From the NCBI GenBank assembly GCA_046543225.1, contig JBKGZW010000017.1, positions 1 to 27,155 on the forward strand: a stretch of 27,155 nucleotides of DNA, written 5' to 3'. Under the pieces are notes generated by a model, which saw only the letters and a program-made list of their open reading frames with translations, did no database searches and was not told the origin of the DNA. Positions 8,006-14,404 of the stretch are shown here, in pieces (position 1 is the first letter of the stretch; the number at the start of each line of letters is the position of its first letter). This DNA comes from SKKL01 sp046543225. GTDB lineage: Bacteria; Actinomycetota; Acidimicrobiia; Acidimicrobiales; SKKL01. Position numbers and translations under genes: made by a program.

Positions 8006-8034
8006 AGTATGGTCCGGCCGAGCCCAAAACGCAA
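8006..8034 (-). promoter_or_regulatory. Promoter of the lysozyme-fold lipoprotein
   Basis: On the minus strand TTGCGT (8034-8029) and CATACT (8011-8006) are separated by exactly 17 bases, a good housekeeping-type promoter. Transcription would start near 7999, leaving a leader of about 165 bases before the ATG at 7834. Confidence 0.55.
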
Positions 8035-8048
8035 TCTGATCGCAACAC

Positions 8049-8073
8049 AACTGTCATGATTTCGGTCACAGTT
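8049..8073. promoter_or_regulatory. Inverted repeat upstream of the lipoprotein promoter
   Basis: AACTGT at 8049-8054 and ACAGTT at 8068-8073 form an inverted repeat 14 bases upstream of the -35 element. Read on the minus strand the region contains GTGACC and TGACAG seven bases apart, loosely like the GTNAC-type repeats bound by MtrA before cell-wall hydrolase genes. Activator or repressor site is inferred. Confidence 0.35.
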
Positions 8074-8104
8074 CCGCCGCCGGGCCCCGACAGCGCCGAA
8101 CCGT

Positions 8105-8923
8105 TCAGCCCGAGGCGCGCGTGCGGTCGGCCTCGAGGACCGAGTCTCGCATCGGGTCGCGGCTGATCTCCGCTGCGAAGAAGCGGTCGAAGGCCTCGAC
8201 CATCATCTCGTCCTCATCGGCGGCCCAGGCGTCGGCGAAGCGCGACGACGGGCTCGGCTCGCGCGGCGACGCGCGGCCGTGGTCCGGCTCGGCCTCGGCG
8301 GTGTCCATGCCCACCTCGGCGAGCTCGGTCGGTGGGGGCGGTGGGGGCAACAGCCGAGCAGCGGGGTCGGGCACCGCCGGGGCGGCACCCGCATCGAGGG
8401 CCGGCTGCCGGGCCCCGCCGGCTCGGAGCTGTCCGGCCGCGAGCTTCGAGTCCAACTCGACACGTATCTGTTCGAGGCCCATCGCCTCGGCGGCGACCGC
8501 CATGCGCAGGGCATCGAGCTCGGCTGCTTCCTCGGCCAGCGCCCTCCGCTCGGCAGCGATCTCGCGTGCGGCCTGCTCACGGGCCTCTTCGATGATGGCG
8601 CGACCCCGTGCCCGGGCATCGCCAAGCAAGCCGTTGACGGTCCGCTGGCCCAGTGCCAACAGGTGGGGAAGCGCTCCCTCGGCATCGAGCGCTCGACGTT
8701 CGGCCTCCTCGAGGCGGCGACGGAGCTCGACCAGCCCGTCGGCCCGGGTGCTCCGCTCGCCGAGGAGCCATCCCGCCGGCGAGGTGCCGGTGGCGCGTGT
8801 CGAGGTCCGCCGTGGCGGTTCGACCGCTCGCGGGTGGTCGCCCTCGGAGTTCGACACCGCGCTCATACGGTGTCTCTTCGGCAGGTGCAGTGGCCAGGTT
8901 GAGTTCTTCGCAGTGCGCGCCAC
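8105..8923 (-). CDS. Coiled-coil protein of DivIVA-like build
   Basis: The up to 272-residue product has a polar N terminus, a long heptad-rich helix from about 60 to 165 (GLVELRRRLEEAERRALDAE, then ARGRAIIEEAREQAAREIAA and ERRALAEEAAELDALRMAVA), a Pro-rich hinge LLPPPPPPTEL and an acidic C-terminal tail containing EDEMMVEAFDRFFAAEIS. Cytosolic coiled-coil proteins with a hinge like this organise cell poles, septa or secretion in actinobacteria, but I see no DivIVA N-terminal motif, so no function is assigned. Start is uncertain: GTG at 8923 has GGAGG 10 bases upstream, ATG at 8866 has only a weak purine run but gives a more ordinary N terminus. The neighbour downstream is the lipoprotein gene, with its own promoter. 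Confidence 0.65.
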   Translation of the reverse strand: MARTAKNSTWPLHLPKRHRMSAVSNSEGDHPRAVEPPRRTSTRATGTSPAGWLLGERSTRADGLVELRRRLEEAERRALDAEGALPHLLALGQRTVNGLLGDARARGRAIIEEAREQAAREIAAERRALAEEAAELDALRMAVAAEAMGLEQIRVELDSKLAAGQLRAGGARQPALDAGAAPAVPDPAARLLPPPPPPTELAEVGMDTAEAEPDHGRASPREPSPSSRFADAWAADEDEMMVEAFDRFFAAEISRDPMRDSVLEADRTRASG

Positions 8924-9006
8924 GTGTGGGGAGCCTCCATCTGTGATGGCCCCTACCCGCGCGTGGTCACCCTAGATCAATCGTCGAGGGCGATGTCGGA
9001 CACCCT

Positions 9007-9723
9007 TCACGCGCCGCCGAACATCGCCATCCACTGCTCGACCGACGACGGGCGGAACACGAAGTTGTGCTGGCGGACCTCGCCCAGGGGGGCGGAGGGA
9101 TCGGGCGAGTAGCGATGCCCCGGATACAGCACGGTGTCGTCGGGGACCTTGGCCAGTCGCTGGGTGAGCGAGTAGTAGAGCTCGCGGGCGTCGCCTCCCG
9201 GGAGATCGGTGCGGCCGCAGCCGTCGAGGAACAGCGTGTCGCCCGACACCAGCACCCCGTCGACCAGGAAGCACTGGCTGCCCGGGGTGTGCCCGGGCGT
9301 GTGGATGAGCTCGATGGGCAGCTCGCCCACCGTGACTCGATCGCCCGAGGCGTGCTGCACCAGATCGGTGGCCGAGGCACCGGTCATCTTCATGACCCCG
9401 GCCGTCTCCGGCTCCTGGATGTGGACCGGTACCGGCCGGTGGGCGAGCAGCTCGGCCACGCCCTGGATGCCGTGGCCCATCATCGATCCACCGATGTGGT
9501 CGGGGTGGTAGTGGGTGACGAGGGCCCCGGTGAGGGTCATGCCGTCGGCGTCGACCAGGTTGCAGATCCCCTCGATGTCATAGGCCGGGTCGACCACGAC
9601 GGCCTCACCGGTCTCGGTGTCGCCGATCAGGTAGACGAAGTTGACCATCTGGGTGGCGAGCGGGTCGCCGACGGCGATGTCGCGCCCGGCGAGCAGCTGG
9701 CGGAAGTACACACGATCGTCCAT
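9007..9723 (-). CDS. MBL-fold metallohydrolase (glyoxalase II/persulfide dioxygenase-like)
   Basis: The 238-residue protein has the metallo-beta-lactamase metal motif THYHPDH (His71, His73, Asp75, His76), the third ligand region HTPGHTPGS, the bridging aspartate in VSGDTLF and a C-terminal PGHRYS histidine. Residues GCGRTDLPGGDARELYYSL match the glyoxalase II/ETHE1 group, which hydrolyses S-acylglutathione-type thioesters or oxidises persulfides. Actinobacteria mostly use mycothiol, so the real substrate may be a mycothiol adduct (inference). The ATG at 9723 lies 48 bases after the larC stop on the same strand, so it may be the third gene of a larB-larC operon. No rhodanese domain is fused. 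Confidence 0.88.
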   Translation of the reverse strand: MDDRVYFRQLLAGRDIAVGDPLATQMVNFVYLIGDTETGEAVVVDPAYDIEGICNLVDADGMTLTGALVTHYHPDHIGGSMMGHGIQGVAELLAHRPVPVHIQEPETAGVMKMTGASATDLVQHASGDRVTVGELPIELIHTPGHTPGSQCFLVDGVLVSGDTLFLDGCGRTDLPGGDARELYYSLTQRLAKVPDDTVLYPGHRYSPDPSAPLGEVRQHNFVFRPSSVEQWMAMFGGA

Positions 9724-9771
9724 GCCACCCAGCCTACGGAACAGCGGGACCGGCCACGTCCACGACGGGCC

Positions 9772-11028
9772 TCACGCCGAGTCGCCGCCATCGGGGTCGT
9801 GGGACGGGGGGCCCTCGTCCAGCTCGTCGCCAGCCCCCTCGCCGGCGGCTGCCACCTGGGCCGCACCCTCGGCCTCGGCCCTGGCCAGCACCTCGCGCAG
9901 TGGACGACCGGTGGCTCTGGCCGCCCTGGCGGCGTCGTCGTGCTCGACCTTGACCCTGCCGGGGCTGACCTTCACCCGGATCTGTTCCCCGTCGACCTCG
10001 ACCTCGCCCTCGACCCTGGCCAGGGGCCAGCGCTCGATGCGGCTCCCGCGCACGCCGAGCGAGCCGGTGCCCGCCACCATCGCCGTGGCCACCTGGTCGA
10101 CCAGCGCAGGATCGGCCAGGGCGCTCACCACGTGGCCCGGGCGACCCTTCTTCATCACCACCGGGGTGACCCAGGCGTCGTGGGCTCCGGCATCGAGCAG
10201 CGCAGCGACCGTCGCGGCCAGCACCTCCCCGGTGGCGTCGTCGACGTTGGCCTCGAGCAGCACCAGCGGCTGGCCCCGCTCACGTACGACCGACCGGGTG
10301 CCGATCACCACCTGGGTGAGGTTCGGTCGGTCCTCCAGCTCGCGGGTGCCCGCACCGAACCCCGAGACGGCGACGGTCATGTCCGGCAGTGGCCCCCACT
10401 CGACCGCCAGGGCAGCCACGATGGCCGCACCGGTGGGGGTGGTCAGCTCGTAGGGCAGGTCGAGCCCCACGGTCGGAGCGCCTCGGAGCAGCTCGACCAC
10501 CGCGGGAGGTGGGTTGGGCAGCACGCCGTGCGCGGCGCGGATCGTGCCCAGACCGTGGGAGACGGGGCTGCAGGCCACCTCGTCGACGCCGAGCACCTCG
10601 AGCGCGGCACAGGTGCCGACGATGTCGATGATGGCGTCGATCGCCCCGACCTCGTGGAAGTGGACCTGTTCGGGTGGCTGGCGGTGGAGGCGGCCTTCGG
10701 CCTCGGCCAGGGCCCAGAAGATGGCGTGGGCACGGTGGCGGACCCGGTCGGGGAGCACGGCTTCGTCGAGCATGGCGGTGATGTGCGCCGCGGTGCGGAC
10801 CACGTTGCTGGTCTCGGCGATGACGTGGGCCTTGGTGCCCGCGATGCCGTTGCGCAGCACCGGTTCGGCCTCGAGCCGCCAACCGCCGACGGGCAGCGCC
10901 CCGCACAGGTCGCGCACCTCGTCGAGGTCGGCGCCGGCGTCGAGCAACGACCCCAGTGCCATGTCGCCGGCGATGCCGCCGAAGCAGTGGAACCAGGCGA
11001 TCGTCCGCTGCGGACCGGGAGCGGTCAC
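9772..11028 (-). CDS. larC: LarC, nickel insertion protein for the nickel-pincer cofactor
   Basis: The 418-residue protein starts at a GTG (11028) that shares GTGA with the larB stop. Family motifs are HCFGGIAGDMALGSLLDAGA at the N terminus, HFHEVGAIDAIIDIVGT, ELTTPTGAAIVAAL, LLEANVDDATGEVLAAT and VVMKKGRPGHVVSAL. LarC uses CTP to insert nickel into the pyridinium-dithiocarboxylate mononucleotide, giving the cofactor of lactate racemase and related LarA-type enzymes. In Lactobacillus plantarum the protein is made from two overlapping frames by frameshifting; here one continuous frame encodes both halves. The longer frame reaching 11475 simply runs antiparallel through larB coding and is not part of the gene. 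LarE and LarA are not in the window. Confidence 0.93.
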   Translation of the reverse strand: MTAPGPQRTIAWFHCFGGIAGDMALGSLLDAGADLDEVRDLCGALPVGGWRLEAEPVLRNGIAGTKAHVIAETSNVVRTAAHITAMLDEAVLPDRVRHRAHAIFWALAEAEGRLHRQPPEQVHFHEVGAIDAIIDIVGTCAALEVLGVDEVACSPVSHGLGTIRAAHGVLPNPPPAVVELLRGAPTVGLDLPYELTTPTGAAIVAALAVEWGPLPDMTVAVSGFGAGTRELEDRPNLTQVVIGTRSVVRERGQPLVLLEANVDDATGEVLAATVAALLDAGAHDAWVTPVVMKKGRPGHVVSALADPALVDQVATAMVAGTGSLGVRGSRIERWPLARVEGEVEVDGEQIRVKVSPGRVKVEHDDAARAARATGRPLREVLARAEAEGAAQVAAAGEGAGDELDEGPPSHDPDGGDSA

Positions 11029-11798
11029 CGGCGGTCGACGCCTTCGGTCGACGAGCGCGGCGTGGACAGGGCGCGGGACACCGCCATGGCCGCCCCGAAG
11101 CCGTTGTCGATGCCGACCACGCTCACGCCCGCCGCGCAGCTGGCGAGCATGCCCAGCAGTGCGGTCACGCCTTCGAGCCCGGCGCCGTAGCCGACGCTGG
11201 TGGGGACCGCCACGACCGGAGCGGCGACGATCCCGCCGACCACGCTGGCCAGGGCTCCTTCCATGCCGGCGATGACCACCACGGCGTCGGCCTCGGTGAG
11301 CAGGTCGACGTGGGCGAGCAGCCGGTGGATGCCGGCGACGCCCACATCGGTCAGATGAGCGGGGTCGAACCCCAACGCGCCGAGGGTGGCGACGCACTCG
11401 TCGGCGACGGGTTGGTCCGCGGTGCCGGCGGTGGCCACGACCACGCGATCCGGGCGCAGCGCCGCCGGTCGCCACACCACGGTGCTGCGGTGCACCACGC
11501 CCGAGGGATGGGCGGCGAGCACCGCCTTGACCTGGTCGTCGTCTGCCCTGGTGAGCAGCACCGGACCGGTGCCGGGACCGGAGAGGAGCTCGCCGACGAT
11601 CCCAGCGCAGGCTTCGGGGGCCTTGCCCGGCGCGTAGACGGCTTCGACCACGCCCTGGCGCAGCGCGCGGTGGTGATCGACCTTGGCCACGCCGATGTCG
11701 ACGAAGGGCAGACGGGCCAGTCGGGTGGCGGCGGCGTCGGGCGACAGCTCACCCCGCTCGACCTCGTCGAGCAACTCTCTCAGGGCGCGGTGGTCCAC
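11025..11798 (-). CDS. larB: LarB, pyridinium-3,5-biscarboxylic acid mononucleotide synthase
   Basis: From the GTG at 11798 the protein has 257 residues, close to the usual length. The C-terminal half is a PurE-like domain: VVVIAGMEGALASVVGGIVA, then VPTSVGYGAGLEGVTALLGM and LASCAAGVSVVGIDNGFGAA, with a Cys (residue 221 in this numbering) at the place of the family's catalytic cysteine. LarB carboxylates and hydrolyses nicotinic acid adenine dinucleotide in the first step of nickel-pincer cofactor synthesis. A frame start at 11870 exists but would overlap pheA on the other strand by 50 bases; 11798 has an AGGA site and leaves 19 bases between the two divergent starts. It overlaps larC by four bases, a sign of translational coupling. 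Confidence 0.92.
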   Translation of the reverse strand: MDHRALRELLDEVERGELSPDAAATRLARLPFVDIGVAKVDHHRALRQGVVEAVYAPGKAPEACAGIVGELLSGPGTGPVLLTRADDDQVKAVLAAHPSGVVHRSTVVWRPAALRPDRVVVATAGTADQPVADECVATLGALGFDPAHLTDVGVAGIHRLLAHVDLLTEADAVVVIAGMEGALASVVGGIVAAPVVAVPTSVGYGAGLEGVTALLGMLASCAAGVSVVGIDNGFGAAMAVSRALSTPRSSTEGVDRR

Positions 11799-11803
11799 CT
11801 CAC

Positions 11804-11809
11804 TATCCT
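11804..11809 (+). promoter_or_regulatory. -10 box giving a leaderless pheA mRNA
   Basis: TATCCT ends 8 bases before the GTG at 11818, the spacing at which actinobacterial transcription starts on the initiation codon. No ribosome-binding sequence precedes the GTG (TCGCCCC), and larB begins only 19 bases away on the other strand. No -35 is recognisable. Confidence 0.5.
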
Positions 11810-11817
11810 GTCGCCCC

Positions 11818-12786
11818 GTGACGCCTCCCGCAGCATCGCCATCGTCCTCGCCCCCGCTCGATGCCGCCACGGTGGCCTATCTGGGACCGGAGGCGACCTT
11901 CACCCAGCAGGCGTTGCTCTCCCAACCCGACCTGGCCGCGCTGTCGATGACCGCCATGCCCACCATCTCCGACGTGCTCGCCGCCACCGCCGGCGGGGTG
12001 GCCGACCTCGGGTTCGTGCCCATCGAGAACGCCATCGAGGGCTCGGTCACGGTCACCCTCGACACCCTGGCCTTCGAGGCCGACCTCTACATCCAGCGTG
12101 AGGTGGTCATCGACGTGTCGCTCAACCTGCTGGGGCTGCCCGACGCCGATCTGGAGTCCATCACCCGGGTCGCGTCCTATCAGGTCGCCACCGCTCAGTG
12201 CCGCAACTTCCTGCTCACCAGGCTGCCCGGCGTGGTCACCGAGGCCGCCAACTCCACCGCCGAGGCGGCGCGGCTGGTCGCCGAGCGCGAGGACCCCACG
12301 GAGGCGGCGATCGGCACCGCGCTCGCCGCCGAGGTCTATGGCCTCAAGGTGCTGGCCGAGGAGATCGAGGACCACCCCGGCAACCAGACACGGTTCGTCG
12401 CGGTGTCCGCCCACGGGATCCCTGCCCCGACCGGCCACGATCGGACCTCGATCGTGATCTTCCAGCGTGCCGACCGTCCGGGGAGCCTGCTGTCGATCCT
12501 GCAGGAGTTCGCGGCACGGGCGATCAACCTCACCAAGCTCGAGTCGCGCCCGACCAAGAAGGGGCTGGGCGACTACTGCTTCATCATCGACCTCGAGGGC
12601 CACATCGACGACGAGCTGGTGGCCGACTGCCTGCGCGACCTCAAGAGCAAGCAGGCCGAGGTGAAGTTCCTGGGCTCGTACCCGGCTGCCGGCGATCAGG
12701 GGGTCAGCGTGCGGCGTGACGCCGAGGCCGCCTGGCGCGACGCCGACGAGTGGGTGCAACAGCTCAGGAGCCAGGTGCGGCGCTGA
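11818..12786 (+). CDS. pheA: Prephenate dehydratase
   Basis: The 322-residue protein converts prephenate to phenylpyruvate in phenylalanine synthesis. Motifs in order are VAYLGPEATFTQQA (about 19-32), GVADLGFVPIENAIEGSV with the conserved PIEN, the substrate-site NQTRFVAVS, and a C-terminal ACT domain with PGSLLSILQEFAARAINLTK and ESRPTKKGLGDYCFIIDLEG, the phenylalanine-sensing ESRP region of the family. There is no fused chorismate mutase. GTG at 11818 is chosen because the frame upstream lies on larB antisense; a -10 box just before it suggests a leaderless message. The ESRP-containing ACT domain implies feedback inhibition by phenylalanine. It is followed after 15 bases by a MauE-like gene on the same strand. 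Confidence 0.95.
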   Translation: MTPPAASPSSSPPLDAATVAYLGPEATFTQQALLSQPDLAALSMTAMPTISDVLAATAGGVADLGFVPIENAIEGSVTVTLDTLAFEADLYIQREVVIDVSLNLLGLPDADLESITRVASYQVATAQCRNFLLTRLPGVVTEAANSTAEAARLVAEREDPTEAAIGTALAAEVYGLKVLAEEIEDHPGNQTRFVAVSAHGIPAPTGHDRTSIVIFQRADRPGSLLSILQEFAARAINLTKLESRPTKKGLGDYCFIIDLEGHIDDELVADCLRDLKSKQAEVKFLGSYPAAGDQGVSVRRDAEAAWRDADEWVQQLRSQVRR

Positions 12787-12801
12787 GGCGGCGGCCGGCC
12801 G

Positions 12802-13305
12802 GTGTCGGTGCTCGCGTTCGTCGTCCACGTCGCCGCCGTGGTCCTGGCCGTGACCGGGGTCCGCAAGGTCCTCGACCCTGCCGGGATCGTCGCCGCGCTC
12901 GACGTGGCCGGGCTCCCCAGCGGTGAGGTGGTCGGTCGGTGCCTCGGACTGGCCGAGGTCGGCGTCGGGGTCTGGGTGCTGGTGGGCGGAGGGACGGTCT
13001 CCGCGACGGCGATGGCACTGCTCTATGGCGGGTTCGTGGCCTTCATCGTCGCCAACCGGGTCCGGGGGCTCGACGTGCCGTGCGGGTGCATCGGCACCTC
13101 CACCGCCCCTCCTGGCCCCTACCACGTGGCGATCGACCTCGTGGGAGTGGTGGCCGCCGCCTGGGCCGTTGTCGCTCCCGTCGGCCCGGCCGCCGACTGG
13201 GCCGACCACGGGGCGGTGGGTCTGCTCGCCCTGGTCGGGGTCGTCGCCGCCGCGGCCGCGGTGGCGGTGGGGCTCGAAGCATCGGCTCGCTCCCACCGTC
13301 GGTGA
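12802..13305 (+). CDS. MauE/DoxX-like integral membrane protein
   Basis: The 167-residue protein has four hydrophobic segments: AFVVHVAAVVLAVTGVRKVL at the N terminus, LGLAEVGVGVWVLVGG, a stretch AMALLYGGFVAFIVAN, and two Ala/Val-rich spans near the end. Between them is VRGLDVPCGCIGT, a Cys-Gly-Cys motif facing one side of the membrane. This architecture matches the MauE family (methylamine utilisation and related DoxX-like proteins), which is linked to disulfide or haem handling in the envelope. The GTG at 12802 lies 15 bases after pheA, so they may be cotranscribed, but no metabolic link is evident. A second GTG at 12808 is an alternative start. Confidence 0.7.
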   Translation: MSVLAFVVHVAAVVLAVTGVRKVLDPAGIVAALDVAGLPSGEVVGRCLGLAEVGVGVWVLVGGGTVSATAMALLYGGFVAFIVANRVRGLDVPCGCIGTSTAPPGPYHVAIDLVGVVAAAWAVVAPVGPAADWADHGAVGLLALVGVVAAAAAVAVGLEASARSHRR

Positions 13306-13326
13306 CCACTGGATCGGGCGGGCCAC

Positions 13327-13332
13327 TACCCT
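13327..13332 (+). promoter_or_regulatory. -10 box of tRNA-Ser(UGA)
   Basis: TACCCT lies 9 bases before the mature 5' end of the tRNA. A poor -35 candidate TGACCA is at 13303-13308 with an 18-base spacer, overlapping the end of the MauE-like gene. Confidence 0.4.
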
Positions 13333-13341
13333 GTCGCACCT

Positions 13342-13426
13342 GGAGGGATGGCAGAGCGGACGATTGCGACGGTCTTGAAAACCGTTGAGGGGCAACCCTC
13401 CGGGGGTTCGAATCCCCCTCCCTCCG
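13342..13426 (+). tRNA. tRNA-Ser (anticodon UGA)
   Basis: The acceptor stem GGAGGGA pairs with TCCCTCC, followed by discriminator G; CCA is not encoded. The anticodon arm ACGGT-CTTGAAA-ACCGT gives anticodon UGA, reading UCA-type serine codons. The T arm GGGGG-TTCGAAT-CCCCC is perfect, and a long variable arm (class II tRNA) lies between, as expected for serine. Confidence 0.97.
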
Positions 13427-13468
13427 CTCGCATCTCGACGCTGCTGCACTAGCATCGACGAGTCACAC

Positions 13469-13559
13469 GGAGAGGTGCCGGAGTCTGGTCGAACGGGCCT
13501 CCCTGCTAAGGAGGTGCTGGGGGTAACCCTGGCCGTGGGTTCGAATCCCACCCTCTCCG
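13469..13559 (+). tRNA. tRNA-Ser (anticodon GCU)
   Basis: The acceptor stem GGAGAGG pairs with CCTCTCC, discriminator G, no encoded CCA. The anticodon arm CCTCC-CTGCTAA-GGAGG gives GCU, reading AGC/AGU. The long variable arm (CTGGGGGTAACCCTGG region) and T arm GTGGG-TTCGAAT-CCCAC mark a serine class II tRNA. It lies 42 bases after the first tRNA-Ser, with a possible own -10 TAGCAT at 13450. Confidence 0.97.
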
Positions 13560-13563
13560 CTCC

Positions 13564-13598
13564 GAGTCCACCCCCGGCCATCGGCCGGGGGTGGACTC
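13564..13598 (+). terminator. Strong hairpin terminator after the tRNA-Ser pair
   Basis: A perfect 16-base-pair stem with a three-base loop ATC (arms 13564-13579 and 13583-13598) begins four bases after the tRNA. There is no T tract, as is common for actinobacterial terminators. Confidence 0.85.
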
Positions 13599-13626
13599 GC
13601 GCCCGGCACTGGTTCCATGCACGGCA

Positions 13627-13642
13627 TAGGCCAAATGGCCTA
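13627..13642. promoter_or_regulatory. Palindrome upstream of the receiver-like gene
   Basis: TAGGCCA-AA-TGGCCTA is a perfect 7-2-7 inverted repeat in the 150-base region before the receiver-like gene. A -10-like TAGAGT (13641-13646) overlaps its right arm, so a bound regulator would act on that promoter. The regulator is unknown. Confidence 0.45.
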
Positions 13643-13750
13643 GAGTGGCGCCCCAACCGAACCTGGGTCGTTCGGACCACTCTCATTCCTCAACTGACCC
13701 CACCCACTGACCGATATACGCAGTACGGGGCGAACCGGAGGATGCTGGAC

Positions 13751-14389
13751 ATGGACAGCGAGCGCGATCACGCGATGGCAGGGACCGACGAGTCCTTCGT
13801 CGACGCGCTCGACCTCCCCGATGTTCCCGACCTCGATGACGCCGCGCCCTTCGCCCCGGTCGACGAGGCCGCCGACGAAGCGCCACGCCTCGACCACGGC
13901 CCCGACGACGCTGCGCCCGAGGCCTGGCCGGTCACCCGACTCTCCTACGGGCGTCACCTGCGGGTCCTGCTGGTCGAATCCGACACCGACCAGGCCGCTG
14001 CGTTCACTCGCGCCGCGGTCGAGAGCGTGCTCGATGTCGCGGTCGAGCCGGTCGACGGGGTCGACGAGGCGCTCTCCCGCCTCGAGCGCAGCACCGGTGC
14101 GCTCCTTCGCCGGCCGATGCCCGATGTCGCGGTCATCGGCGTCGACATGGCCGAGGCCCACCGGCTGCTCGAGATCCTCCACGGCGACACCCGGTTCGAC
14201 TCGCTGCCGGTGATCGTTCTGGCCGAGACCGCGTCGCCCGACGCCGAGCGACGTTCCTTCGCCCTCGGTGCCACCGCTCACCTGGTGGCACCCCGCCGCG
14301 ACTACGAACGGGTCGCGCTCATCCACGCGCTCCCCGACTTCATCCCCCGCGCCCGCGCCGTCCACGCCAATCTCGAGCACCGCCGCTGA
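13751..14389 (+). CDS. Degenerate response-regulator receiver protein
   Basis: The 212-residue protein has an acidic, probably disordered N terminus of about 70 residues and then a receiver-like fold: LRVLLVESDTDQAAAFTRAA, then MPDVAVIGVDMAEAHRLLEI, LPVIVLAETASPDAERRSFA and LGATAHLVAPRRDYE. Aligned to the receiver family, the phosphoacceptor Asp in the PDVxxxD strand is Gly, one acidic-pocket residue is changed (ES for DD) and the switch Lys before Pro is Ala, so it should not be phosphorylated in the normal way. No output domain follows. ATG at 13751 is preferred over 13742 because GGAGG at 13737-13741 is 9 bases away. It is probably a protein-interaction module; partner unknown. Confidence 0.75.
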   Translation: MDSERDHAMAGTDESFVDALDLPDVPDLDDAAPFAPVDEAADEAPRLDHGPDDAAPEAWPVTRLSYGRHLRVLLVESDTDQAAAFTRAAVESVLDVAVEPVDGVDEALSRLERSTGALLRRPMPDVAVIGVDMAEAHRLLEILHGDTRFDSLPVIVLAETASPDAERRSFALGATAHLVAPRRDYERVALIHALPDFIPRARAVHANLEHRR

Positions 14390-14404
14390 CCCCCTGCCCG
14401 CGGC

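Noticed and set aside
8950..8960. GGGTAG on the minus strand before the coiled-coil gene as a SigF promoter
   Set aside because: No GTTT-like element at 15-17 bases upstream; only the -10 half matches by chance.
11029..11475. N-terminal extension of larC to 11475
   Set aside because: The extra residues are Arg/Gly-rich translation of larB in another frame; the GTG at 11028 overlapping the larB stop gives the correct family start.
13385..13750. Extension of the receiver-like gene upstream through tRNA-Ser(GCU)
   Set aside because: It crosses a tRNA and a terminator; GGAGG before ATG 13751 defines the start.
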